The position numbers and the translations under genes are program-made. Shown here in pieces: positions 37,456 through 46,858 of a DNA stretch of 64,000 nucleotides (positions within the stretch are counted from its first letter, which is position 1; every line of letters starts with the position of its first letter). The stretch is from contig NW_005179143.1 of NCBI RefSeq assembly GCF_000350225.1, forward strand, positions 1-64,000, written 5' to 3'. Source of the DNA: Chondrus crispus. Taxonomy: Eukaryota; Rhodophyta; Florideophyceae; Gigartinales; Gigartinaceae. The notes beneath the pieces are model-generated. The model did not search any database. It was not told the origin of the DNA and worked only from the letters and a program-made list of their open reading frames with translations.

Positions 37456-38175
37456 CTAGAAGAGAATATTGAACTTCTCGACCTCAGACGGCTGAACTAC
37501 ACCGTTTCTATCCGTAACCACGACGTCAAACGGGTTACTGGATACTACCACAAGGGTTCTTCCGTCATCGAACTCAACATTGGCGAGCTTAAGGAAAGCG
37601 AAAGCGGCAGTCGGGATGTTGCTCTGACCGGTGGCTGACAAGGTACCGGTGATCGTGATGTTAGTGTTGATTGCGCTCTGGAGGATCTCCACGATGGCGC
37701 CGAATTTCGTTTCGAAGTTTTCGATGCCCACTTCAACCTCATCGATCTGCTGGACACTGATATCCTCATCGAAGTTCAGGCCCAAAAGCGCAAAGAAGGG
37801 AAGGTTGAGGCCGCCTTCGTAGTTCCTTTCGAGCTCTTCGAACTGAGCGCGCTCCTCTGCGGTGAGGGTCTCGACAAAGGAGGAGCTCATGCTGTTAAGA
37901 GTCTGAGCATCGACGGCGTTGCCTGTGACGTCGAAGCCGAGGGTGGCGGTGGCGCCTCGGACAACACTGATACCGACCCTGGTGACACGTCTGAGGCTGG
38001 TGGTGCTGGTGAAGAAGCCGGTGGTGCCGGTGAAGAGGCCCTCTGTACTGGTCTCGGACTGGCGGGAGACGGGGACAAACTCTTTAACCACGTTGAAGAT
38101 GCGGCGGGGGGCCGCGCCGGCGAGGGCGGCGGAGAGGAAGACGGCGAGGAAAGTGATGAACTTTGCGGATATCAT
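37456..38175 (-). CDS. Putative secreted protein of unknown family (239 aa)
   Basis: Start chosen at ATG 38175, which opens a clear signal peptide (MISAKFITFLAVFLSAALAG, likely cleavage near AGAA). An in-frame ATG 210 bp upstream would add a Pro-rich leader and is less likely because a TATA box (38278-38284) lies between. The mature part is moderately acidic, with a Ser/Thr/Gly-rich N-terminus (TGTTGFFTSTTSLRR), a helical Glu-rich stretch (TAEERAQFEELERNYEGGL), an N-I-T glycosylation sequon and a beta-rich end (GRTLVVVSSNPFDVVVTD). No transmembrane segment after the signal, no family recognised. Codon use and an uninterrupted frame argue for a functional gene. It lies between the two segmental-duplication units. 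Confidence 0.72.
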   Translation of the reverse strand: MISAKFITFLAVFLSAALAGAAPRRIFNVVKEFVPVSRQSETSTEGLFTGTTGFFTSTTSLRRVTRVGISVVRGATATLGFDVTGNAVDAQTLNSMSSSFVETLTAEERAQFEELERNYEGGLNLPFFALLGLNFDEDISVQQIDEVEVGIENFETKFGAIVEILQSAINTNITITGTLSATGQSNIPTAAFAFLKLANVEFDDGRTLVVVSSNPFDVVVTDRNGVVQPSEVEKFNILF

Positions 38176-38277
38176 TTTGGGATACGGGGTGAGTGGGTCG
38201 CGGCGGAGAGATGCGACCGGAGTTAGCTGAAGAGGTGAGAGTGGAGGAAGTTGGAAGTGAGGGGCAGTTCGGGTGAG

Positions 38278-38284
38278 TTTTATA
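38278..38284 (-). promoter_or_regulatory. TATA box (TATAAAA) of the secreted-protein gene
   Basis: Minus strand TATAAAACTCACCC, about 105 bp before ATG 38175. Confidence 0.65.
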
Positions 38285-40354
38285 GGGATGTGAGCGGAGG
38301 GGCACGTAGATGGCTGCCTTAACGGAGAAGGAATGATTTTGCCAAAAGGATGGACAGGGAAGACGTGGTGAAAAGATGACTGCAAAGATCAGGAGAGTAC
38401 AGAATAGATATATATAAGATTTGGGGGTGAGGAATGACGATGAAGAATGTCCACGGATGCACTATGATTTTGCTGGAATTTTGTGACATGACTTGGGGAT
38501 TACCGATTTCTTGTTGCGAATGAGGAAGAGAAGGAAGAGTTACCGTAATGTGGCGACGACAGAAAAAAGGAATAAGAGATGAAGGTCATGGAAGGATATG
38601 GCTGGGGGAATATGTGATGGGAAAGTGTCGATGCAATACGGGGAACGCAATGCAAATTGTGAAGACATCAAGGCGGGGTAGGCGGGGTACGTTTACGCAA
38701 CGGGAAATGGGAACCTGTATGACGGGGGGTCGTAAAGCATTGTCGTGAGAGAACAGAGATGTGACTGTGGTGAGGTTGAAGTAGTCTCTTTGTGAAGCGG
38801 GGAAATGCGGAGGGTGTGCGTGTCAATGCGGCGTCAGGGTGTACAGGCATCCAGGGATGCGGATAGTGAGGAAGGTTTTTTAGTCGTGAGCTGTGCAGTT
38901 TGAACTGTAGATACAAGGTGTTGTATGCGTACATGACATGAGGGGCGTGCGAAAAGATGGGACCGGTTGCAGCTCGGGATGCAAGATAGCAAGGAAGATG
39001 ACCTTGTTGCGTTTTACGGTGCACGAGGGGAAAACACATCGGCTACACGTACTGCCTGACACGTATACACGGCACTGTACTGCCGAACTTTTGTTTGAAT
39101 CCCTGACTCCGGGTGCGGTCTATTTCACGCATTCGGGCAGCGTGTCTTATAGCTGTACACTGCTGTACAGGGGGGAGGGGGGGGGGTCGCGATGTAGTGC
39201 TACCCTGTGGCAGTGGGCAAAAAACCGCACTATATCAAACCCAGCACTATAAGACAACGAAATTTACGGCTTTTTTTCAGTGACTTCCTTGCATCACTGC
39301 TCAGAAAGACCGCTCGCAGGACGCCATCACTCCATACTTTACATCTCCAGTAAAGACTCAAGTCTAATCGAGCATTTCTTAAAATGAGACATTAAAATTT
39401 AGTAGCTGCCGAGCCGTCGCATTGACTTCCTCTTTTTTCGCAGAGATAAACGCCAGCCCACACTGAGGGCCAGTTATCGCCATGGTATTTTTGCAACGAG
39501 CTAGATGTAGTGTAACTGTTTTATCGCTGACACTAGTCGTCGAAAGTACTGAATTTTTTGAGTGGCTGCCTCTCTGGAGACCCTTCGTTTTTGGCTCAAA
39601 ATTCGTGTCACCCGCAGAAGGGTAGCACTATATTGGCTCGGACACTAACAAATATGGCACTATATCGCGACCCCCCCTGTACCTACTTTATATCTAACAA
39701 TTCTCTCACGGCAGTTTCTACACCAAGTTCGCATGGGTGTAGCAAGGGGCTGTTGCTTTAGTTAAGCTGCCCCTGAGGAATCGCTTGTACTTGCTCATCA
39801 CGGACGGATTAAAGTGAAGACATTTACTCTGCACTGCAGAAGGTAATATGCCTTCCGAAATCAAATCTGTAACGTCCGTAGTAGATCCCAGATGTCCTAA
39901 ACGCTTTGTGCCAAGTACTCACATTGATGGTTACTTTGCTTTTTTTGCTTGCTGGATATCATGAGAGCCATACGTGCACACGTAGCACACGCATTACAGC
40001 ACAATTAGATCACTGCACTCGCCGCCGCCACACAGATACCTATCCTCCCCTGATAATGCTCTTAAAGTAGACAGGCAATAGGCATCAGTAAACGGAGTCA
40101 TCAATCTTGCACCACACTCCGCTAAGGTTTGCTTGTGAACTGGTGTTTCAGTATTGTGCGTCACGTGATAATTACTTGTCTGACAATCGTTTAGTAAATG
40201 ATCAGCTTAGACCTTTTAGTTCAGTGAATAAGTTCTATACAGTATATGAGGTCTTCACAGCAGACCAACGTTAGAAAGGGAGGTAGGCAAGGACGTTATA
40301 GCCAAGGGACCGCCATCTAACCCAATGAGATTTAAAATGCATTGACAAGAATAT
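38285..40354. other. Gene-poor, AT-richer spacer
   Basis: Lower GC than the rest. Upstream flank of the secreted-protein gene, then unique-looking sequence with a GGGGGGAGGGGGGGG run near 39171. Two near matches of CAC/TATAT(C/T)GCGACCCCCC-type text (39180-39240, 39630-39680) hint at an old repeat. No supported gene. Confidence 0.45.
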
Positions 40355-40858
40355 TTATTTATCAAGTGTGGAAGATAGCACGCAAGGACCGGATCCCAAT
40401 GACTGTAGAACCGCGTGAATACAGTCAAGGTGTTCGTGACGCAAGCACAAGCCTGTCGTTTCGGTCTGGGGTGGCAAACATCGTACCATGGGCACACGAG
40501 CCTCCCGGTTCGACTTTCGGTAGCACTCAGCACAGTCGGACGCATATGCACAAGGTCCGATAGGACTAAAGCAGGGAAGCTCCGTGTTCACGGATCTTGG
40601 ATCTCCACCGTGTTTCGTGGCTTGATATCGAAGAGGTTCAGCATACGATGCTCGGAGATGCAGGACGCACGCTGTTCCGTCCGTGTGCAACTTGCACCCA
40701 CAGAATTGCGTGGCATTCAGATTGCTCACCACGCAAAAGCAGACTATGGCGTTGTCAAGCGTCAACTTTCCAATACACTCTTCTGATGAGGTGCTGCAAC
40801 TACAATTATCAGGAGAGGCAGGTTCTATTCCTCTATATAAAAAACCTACAACTCTCAT
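40355..40858 (-). CDS. Possible cysteine-rich protein (167 aa)
   Basis: ATG 40858 opens a 167-codon frame with about 17 cysteines, some in closely spaced pairs (NCSCSTSSEEC, QFCGCKLHTDGTAC, CAYASDCAEC). No convincing signal peptide (MRVVGFLYRGIEP) and no known domain. A minus-strand AAATAAATA overlaps and follows the stop, which could serve as a polyadenylation signal. Cysteine richness could indicate a zinc-binding or disulfide-rich protein, or a chance frame. The region is otherwise non-coding. Confidence 0.3.
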   Translation of the reverse strand: MRVVGFLYRGIEPASPDNCSCSTSSEECIGKLTLDNAIVCFCVVSNLNATQFCGCKLHTDGTACVLHLRASYAEPLRYQATKHGGDPRSVNTELPCFSPIGPCAYASDCAECYRKSNREARVPMVRCLPPQTETTGLCLRHEHLDCIHAVLQSLGSGPCVLSSTLDK

Positions 40859-41291
40859 CGCAGTGAGAGAGGTGCACCATCTTGGTCCCCGTTCTGTTTT
40901 TGCCGCCTCTTTTCCCTTACCAGTTCAGCAAACGCGTGTAGACTCCGAACACTCCAGCGCGATATCTCTATATGTCTGGCGATGTGCTCCGTCGCCGACT
41001 ACCCAGGAATGACTTCTAACATCTTCGATTTCCCACCTTCCCTCCCTTTTTCTTTTTAGACTACCGCATGCTCCGGGAGACAACTCGCAGCTGGGGTGCT
41101 TACAGAGGCTTCGAAGAGGAAGCTTCGTGCCCCGGGAAACACAGGTACTTCCTGTATTTCTTTGCGTGTATAGATGTACACCGGGGCATACCCCTCCCGC
41201 ATGAAAGTCTCGGACTCCAACAGTAAATGGTACTTTCCAGTTCGTCACGAAGTCCCTCTTCAGTATCATATCACTGTATATCTACCGTTCT
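40859..41291. other. Spacer up to the start of unit 2
   Basis: No gene seen. It ends at the sharp junction 41291/41292, where unit 2 homology begins within the upstream region of the spondin gene. Confidence 0.5.
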
Positions 41292-41475
41292 GCGAGCTGC
41301 TGCGCGCCCACACGTGTGGCCGTGCACCGCTGTACCCGCGCCCTCCGCCACGTGACCGCGCGCGCGGGCGCATGCTCTCCGCGCCACGCGGCCACGTAGT
41401 ACAGATGCGCCGCGTGTCCACGTGCGCGCGCGCTCGGCTCCGCGCGTCCACGCCGCTGCTTTGGGAGGCGCGACT

Positions 41476-41527
41476 TGCATCCAGGCTGTGCATCCAGATT
41501 GTGCATCCAGATTGTGCATCCAGATAC
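41476..41527 (+). repeat. 13-bp tandem repeat, unit 2 copy
   Basis: Same four units as 14302-14353. Confidence 0.85.
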
Positions 41528-41894
41528 AGATTGTAAAGCTTTGCGGTACGCCAGCCCCGCCCCCTTGACGCGTGCAAATATCCCCAACCGCCCAGATATT
41601 TGGCCCAACCGCCCCGCCCCTCACCACAGATCTCCCCCCCCTCCCCCCACTGCCCTTCACCACAAACCGTCCCCCCCTCCCCCACCGCCCCGCCCCAAGC
41701 CCCGCCGCCCTACTCGCCGCCGCCCTTTCTCCCCCCCGCGCCTCCGCGCGAGAAACGCTGCGCGCCCCTGCTGCCGCCGGCTTCGTGGCGCGCCTTCGCC
41801 GGCAGACACCCTGCCGCGCCCGTACGCCGCGGGCGATGCGGGCGGCGGGGTGAGACGCCGCCTCCCGCGAGGGCTCGCCTCCGTTCGCTTCGGC

Positions 41895-41901
41895 ATAAAT
41901 A
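41895..41901 (+). promoter_or_regulatory. TATA-like box of spondin-domain gene 2
   Basis: ATAAATA identical in context to 14721-14727. Confidence 0.55.
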
Positions 41902-41989
41902 CCGCCGCGCGCGGCGCGGTACAGACGAAACCTCTGATCCGCCACACACCAACCCCGCAGCCGTCCGCACCGCCCCCCCACCTCCTGCA

Positions 41990-42664
41990 TTGTCGCCGCG
42001 CTTCCTCGTCGCCCTCTTGGGGCTGTGCACGCTGTGCGCGGCGTCGTTCCCGGCGTGCCGCGGCAACGCGAGCTACGACGTGACGTTCATCAACTTTTTA
42101 TCGCCAGCCGTGTTCGGCACGCGCATCCCTTCCTCCGGGCTGGATTTCGCGCCGCTGACGGCCGTCACGCACTCCAACCGCGTGTCGCTGCTCACCGTGC
42201 GCGGCTTCGCGTCGCCGGAGGTCGAGGCGATCGCGGAGACGGGCAACAACACCGGTATACTCGCGGCCGCGCGCGCGCTGCGCGGCAAGGGCACGCACTC
42301 CGTCGTCGCCGCGGACGGGCCGACGCTGGCGGGCAACGCCACGACGCTCCGAGTGTCCGTCAACTGCGCAAACCCGTTCCTGACCGCGCTCGCTATGATC
42401 GCGCCCTCGCCGGACTGGATCGTGCAGATCAGCAACCGCAACCTGTTCAGCACGCGGAGCGGGGCGTTCGTGCCCAGCGCGGCGGGCTTCCTCGTCGCGT
42501 ATGACGCGGGCACAGATAGCGGAAGCGAGTTTACGGACCCGGGTGACGCTAGCTTGGACGAGCCGACCGTGCCGCCGCAGAACATCGCGCCGCTCGTGGA
42601 GGACGTCACGGATAGGTTTGATGGAAGCATTGTTGGCAAGTACATTGTTAAGAGGGTCGCATAA
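41990..42664 (+). CDS. Secreted spondin_N-domain protein, copy 2 (no ATG start)
   Basis: The deduced protein is identical to copy 1 wherever compared; the one base change noticed (GCCGGCC to GCCAGCC near 42106) is silent. The same TTG stands at the expected start, followed by the signal peptide, and the same spondin_N signatures are present (APSPDW, YDAGTDSG). Conservation of a complete frame in both copies with only a silent difference is compatible with function, but the duplication is too recent to prove selection. The shared absence of ATG shows that it is not a sequencing slip in one copy. Confidence 0.72.
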   Translation: MSPRFLVALLGLCTLCAASFPACRGNASYDVTFINFLSPAVFGTRIPSSGLDFAPLTAVTHSNRVSLLTVRGFASPEVEAIAETGNNTGILAAARALRGKGTHSVVAADGPTLAGNATTLRVSVNCANPFLTALAMIAPSPDWIVQISNRNLFSTRSGAFVPSAAGFLVAYDAGTDSGSEFTDPGDASLDEPTVPPQNIAPLVEDVTDRFDGSIVGKYIVKRVA

Positions 42665-44074
42665 CCTTTTAACGTACTGCTTTTGTAAAAAGAGTTTTGG
42701 GTAGTTGCTATGAATATGACTACCATAGTCATATTTATGGACATGCAATACTGAGCTTGTGGCATGTCACTTGCTGCTTGCTCAACTTGTCCAGATTGTT
42801 ACTGACTCAACCTGTCCAAATGGTTGGTGACTCAACTTGTCCAAATTGCTACAGACACCTTACGTGTCGTATGAAGCTAACCAAGTTAAGAAATGCTCTA
42901 GCCTAGTAAAGAGTATATAACCAACTCTGAATGACTGTCCCCATTGAATAAAAAGACAACCGAGTACCCGTTCTACTCCGTTCACAGTACCTGTTCTCGT
43001 CCTCGCTCTGCTCTGCTCTCGCCCTCGCTCTGCTCCGCTCTGCTCTACCCTGCTCTGTCCCTGCCCGTCCTGCCTCACAGTTATCAATCGCTCTGTACGT
43101 CTGACGTCGTCTGCCCCCGTTACGCATATCTCTCTTAGTTGCGCGTTTGTTGCTGGCTCGCTGCTCGTAGACGTCGGCGGAGGTGGGCGTTGACGCTGAC
43201 GGATTGACTACCTCGCTCCCTGAGAGGGGCTCCTCCCCGCAGCGCGATGCGACCCGGCACGTCTGCGAGACGGGCATGGCGGGGTGTCGCCGGGCAATGG
43301 GTAGTCGCGGCATGCCCAATTGATGAATGAATTCGTTCACACGTATGCGTACGAAACCTGTACGGAGAGATAGCAATGCAACGGACGTGTCGGCTTTGGT
43401 GCCTTGTCACATCCTTGCTGCTCCGTTCCACCGCCTCCGCCCCGCGCACACACATCTCTTCTCCACCAAGAATCGGCACGGCGTGGCCTCTCCAGCTTGA
43501 TGTCAAGCTGTCAACAGCGTGGTATAAGCTGTACAAGACGGCAACTTTACGGTGGGTACAAGTAAAGTTGTACCCAAGCCCTGCGCTTCCAATTAGTTAG
43601 AGAAATTCCCCCGCCGCGGCGACAGGCACCGTCTCCGACCCTTGCGCTGCGCTTCTGCACCCAATCGCTGCGTCGCTTGCCCCCGCACTGCTTCGCCAAC
43701 GACTGGAGCGCACCCGGAAAACCATGCCCTCCACGTCTCTCTCGACGCCGCTGCGAGGCAACCGCTTCGAGGCAACTGCTTCGGGGCAACTGAGAACCTT
43801 CGCGTACAGCTGACACCGCGCCAGCGTGAGAACAATCTGTCCAGCGCCTACGGTAAATTTACTGCACTTTCGATGCCGCCCGCCGCCAGCAATACCAAGC
43901 CCGCTGTACCGTGCGTACGCGCCCGCGTCCCCCTGGCGGAGCCGCTCCGCCCGTCCACGTCATCGGCGGCCCATTGCGCCCGCCTTGCATGTCTGTCGTT
44001 TTCCCCTTGCCCAACCAATGGACTCGCCCCCAGTTTTAATACCTGTCCCGAAGACACAGTCTTCCCATCACATT
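42665..44074. other. Intergenic region between spondin 2 and tRNA-Cys 2
   Basis: Counterpart of 15491-17176 without the 218-bp segment, with single copies of the ACGGTGGGTACAAG and CCCGAAGACACAGT repeats. It holds the three 25-bp repeats at 42781-42855, TATATAA at about 42914 and AATAAA at about 42948. No supported gene. Confidence 0.5.
42781..42855 (+). repeat. 25-bp tandem repeat x3, unit 2 copy
   Basis: Same three CTCAAC.TGTCC units as 15607-15681. Confidence 0.85.
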
Positions 44075-44158
44075 GGGTTCGTAGCTCAGCGGTTTGACGC
44101 GCGGTAGAGCAATCGACTGCAGATCGATAGGTCGCGTGTTCGACTCACGCCGGACCCT
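44075..44158 (+). tRNA. tRNA-Cys (GCA) with 12-nt D-loop insertion, copy 2
   Basis: Same cloverleaf as copy 1 with a perfect D-stem (GCTC/GAGC). The anticodon GCA is at 44119-44121; the 12-nt insertion TTTGACGCGCGG is at 44093-44104. The A box TAGCTCAGCGG is intact before the insertion. The only difference from copy 1 is C against T in the D-stem, making this the better-looking copy. Confidence 0.87.
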
Positions 44159-44167
44159 CTAACTCTC

Positions 44168-44172
44168 TTTTT
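44168..44172 (+). terminator. RNA polymerase III terminator TTTTT
   Basis: T5 run 9 bases after tRNA-Cys 2. Confidence 0.75.
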
Positions 44173-45223
44173 GCTCCTGTCCATGTCCCACCAACTCTTT
44201 AGTCTGTGGTCTACGCTAGTTTTTCTCCGACAGTTGTTCCTCGTGTGAGGTCACTTTTCGCTTATTCTGAAGAGGGAAAAAGATATCTTCGCCACCGCAG
44301 TTGACTTCTGCGTTGCGAAAAGATAGGGCTTTGTGGGAATGGGATGTCATTTTCCGGTTGTTTTTAAAACTGCCGGGTAGAGAAGCTTTTTGGAGCAAAC
44401 CTTGAAACGTTTTGCGTTGATATCTTCGAGTCCTCTTCGAGTCCAACAACGCCATTTCGAAAAGGCAACTGCGTGCTTTCTGTTTTCCTAACTGTTTTCC
44501 TGATGTTCTGCAAGACGATGCAGGTACAGTTTTGCGTTGGACAAGTGCGTTCAGCAAGCATTCTCCAAAACCACTTTCTCAACTGCTGCTGTGGGTGAAA
44601 AGGGGTGTCACCGGAAGAGAGAACAAGAAGGCAAGGAAAGTGTCGCGATTCACGCATTTCACTGTAATGCACTACCACGTTCCAGAAATGTCAAGTGCTG
44701 CGGCGGCGTGTACGGCGTGTACACGCCTGTGTACACGCCCGTGTACACGCGTACACGTCCGCGTTCGCCGACTCCATCCAAACATGGCTGTCCATGCTGT
44801 CTTAAAGGAGACCCTGACAGCCCGGCCCCGACCTCCCCCGACACGAACGAAACATGAAGATAGTGGTAACTTTACAGCGGAACTCCCCTTCCCAGGACAT
44901 CGGACGGTAGACTAAAAACTAGACTACAAGTAAAAACCCAAGAGAAAAAGACATGTGAGTGAAGCGAAGAGGAGAAGGCGGGCCCCAACGGGACCGGGGA
45001 TGCGTGGGAGGGGAATAGACATATAAAGTTTACTCGAGTAGAGAGGGGAGACAAAGGGGGAGACGAAGGGGCCGGTGGTGCGCCGGCCGCCTACACTAAA
45101 TACGGGACGGCCGCGGTGTGCAGAACAACAAGGCCACGCTTGGTTGACGCCAAGTGCTCGACCATCACTCGCTATTTCCCGTGGTACTGTACCTTCAGTG
45201 TACACAGACGCGTACTGTACTGT
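44173..45223. other. Spacer between tRNA-Cys 2 and copia-3
   Basis: Counterpart of 17275-18350. It has an extra GTACACGCCTGTGTACACGCC block near 44722 and only two 12-bp VNTR units (45046-45071). No supported gene. Confidence 0.5.
45219..45223. repeat. Target-site duplication (left) of copia-3, ACTGT
   Basis: Repeated at 51427-51431; unit 1 holds the corresponding uninterrupted site at about 18340-18352. Confidence 0.9.
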
Positions 45224-45745
45224 TGTGAAGATTTGGACTGTTGTGCACGTGTAAGCGGTGTGGCGTTTTAATGCAGACTTACACTTTGGGTGAATACAGT
45301 GTTTATGGCCTATGTGTATTGAGCCGGAAGGGTCACCAGCATAGATTAGGGTGTGCCTATGAGGGAACACACACATATAGAGAGAAAGCAGACAGCGGGA
45401 GAGGAGTGCGACATTGAATCGGAAATAGGAAGGGTCATGGGCAAATGCAGAAGCCAAGGATCGCGGAGGAGATAGTGCACGGAAGGGATATGCAATGAGG
45501 CGCATGACGATGCGCAGAACGGAAAGAAACGCGAGCGAGCCTAGGTATTTATACAGCTTAGACGAGAGCTAGTAAGAGAAAAGAAAAGGAGGACACGCAC
45601 GGGAGGACGAGCACCCGAGCCAGCTGATGCTGAATACCTTTGCCGATACGGAACACGTTTTGCCAAACCATCTAGTACCACCTCATAACACTTGAAGGGA
45701 ACCAACCTGCATCCTTGCCTCAGGATGACCAGTGAAAAACTCACA
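45224..45745 (+). repeat. copia-3 5' LTR
   Basis: 522 bp, matching 50905-51426. Confidence 0.95.
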
Positions 45746-45759
45746 GTTATGGGCCCAGC
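45746..45759 (+). other. copia-3 primer-binding site: complement of the initiator tRNA-Met anticodon arm
   Basis: GTTATGGGCCCAGC immediately follows the 5' LTR. It is the exact reverse complement of the conserved eukaryotic initiator tRNA-Met anticodon-arm sequence GCUGGGCCCAUAAC. Drosophila copia likewise primes from an internally cleaved initiator tRNA-Met half. Confidence 0.85.
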
Positions 45760-46858
45760 GGTTCTCTCATCATCAAGCAGAGGTGGTTCATCAAGCCATG
45801 ATCATCCCCCGACATTTACTACCAACTTCACAGTCAAATCTAAGTACAGAGATGAACTACGCAGATGGATTGAAATGCTGAACATGTTTGCAGAAGTGGA
45901 CACCAAGTCAAGGGCTATGCTGAACGGGGCTGGACCCCTAATCTATAGGTCGTGCGATGATTTTGCTCAGCAAATGATACAAAGTGCTGAGAAGTCGGGA
46001 ATCGTTTGTATGAAAGGAAACAGAAACGATCCAAACAGGGAAGCCCTTGTGGAACAGATAATTAACATCATAGCCAAAGATTCACCCACCGAGCTCATGC
46101 GCATGGAAGTAGAGCTGCTGAACGACATCCAGACTTGTGTTCGCAGAGCAGGGGAAAGCCCACATCTTTTCGCCAATAGATACAGCGGAACAGTTGCAAG
46201 ATATGTCAACCAGACATCCGAAATGACGGATCTCACTAGTAGACAATTTGCTGTCACACTACTGCGTAATGCTAAACTAACACCTGACACTCTCAACTCT
46301 CTGATGTTTCAGCTTACTTCTAAAACAGACCACAAGAAAACGACGACAAAAGTCCTGAAATTACATATACGGATTGGCGAAGCATCTATGCTTAGCAATT
46401 TCATAGCAGCACACTGTGGGGAAGGCGTAGAACATCGGCAAGAACTACTCAAAATCTCGGACAGAATCAGCCAGCTGTCAAAAAGGTCCGAAACAGAATG
46501 TAATGCGTCAATTATCAGCATGGAAGATACCGTTCAGTCTTTGTCACAAGTAAAAATTATCACCGACGAGATAAGAGACGCTTCTTCAAGGGGAAGTATG
46601 CTCGGAAAGCGTTCATATGAAAATGAGGCATACCCACGCACGGAGCGCATTAAAAAGTTGAAATCAGAAACCAAATGCAAAGGATGTGGAGAGATTGGGC
46701 ACTGGTATAGAGACAGACCGAATTGTATTCAGAAAGTTCAAAGAAATATAGAAAATAAGAAGGACGAATCAACACGGGACACCTGGCGGGGACCTGATCA
46801 GAACACCGAATTCAAAGATAAGAAGATTGGTGCGTTTTTTCGGAGAAGAGGCCAGTAG
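45749..46858 (+). CDS. copia-3 Gag
   Basis: ATG 45749 lies inside the primer-binding site; an in-frame ATG at 45725 within the LTR would add 8 residues. About 369 aa. The helical capsid part includes SKYRDELRRWIEMLNMFAEV and LMRMEVELLNDIQTCVRRAG, and the nucleocapsid knuckle near the end is CKGCGEIGHWYRDRPNCIQ (C-x2-C-x4-H-x5-C, one residue longer than the usual CCHC). It ends with a basic tail (KKIGAFFRRRGQ) at TAG 46856-46858. Gag assembles the virus-like particle. Pol follows in the -1 frame, so a frameshift is needed to make Gag-Pol, unlike the single-ORF layout of most copia elements. Confidence 0.85.
   Translation: MGPAVLSSSSRGGSSSHDHPPTFTTNFTVKSKYRDELRRWIEMLNMFAEVDTKSRAMLNGAGPLIYRSCDDFAQQMIQSAEKSGIVCMKGNRNDPNREALVEQIINIIAKDSPTELMRMEVELLNDIQTCVRRAGESPHLFANRYSGTVARYVNQTSEMTDLTSRQFAVTLLRNAKLTPDTLNSLMFQLTSKTDHKKTTTKVLKLHIRIGEASMLSNFIAAHCGEGVEHRQELLKISDRISQLSKRSETECNASIISMEDTVQSLSQVKIITDEIRDASSRGSMLGKRSYENEAYPRTERIKKLKSETKCKGCGEIGHWYRDRPNCIQKVQRNIENKKDESTRDTWRGPDQNTEFKDKKIGAFFRRRGQ

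Noticed and set aside
45725-45748. Upstream ATG in the copia-3 LTR as Gag start
   Set aside because: It would place the start within the LTR; the next ATG at 45749 gives a normal Gag and is preferred, though not proven.
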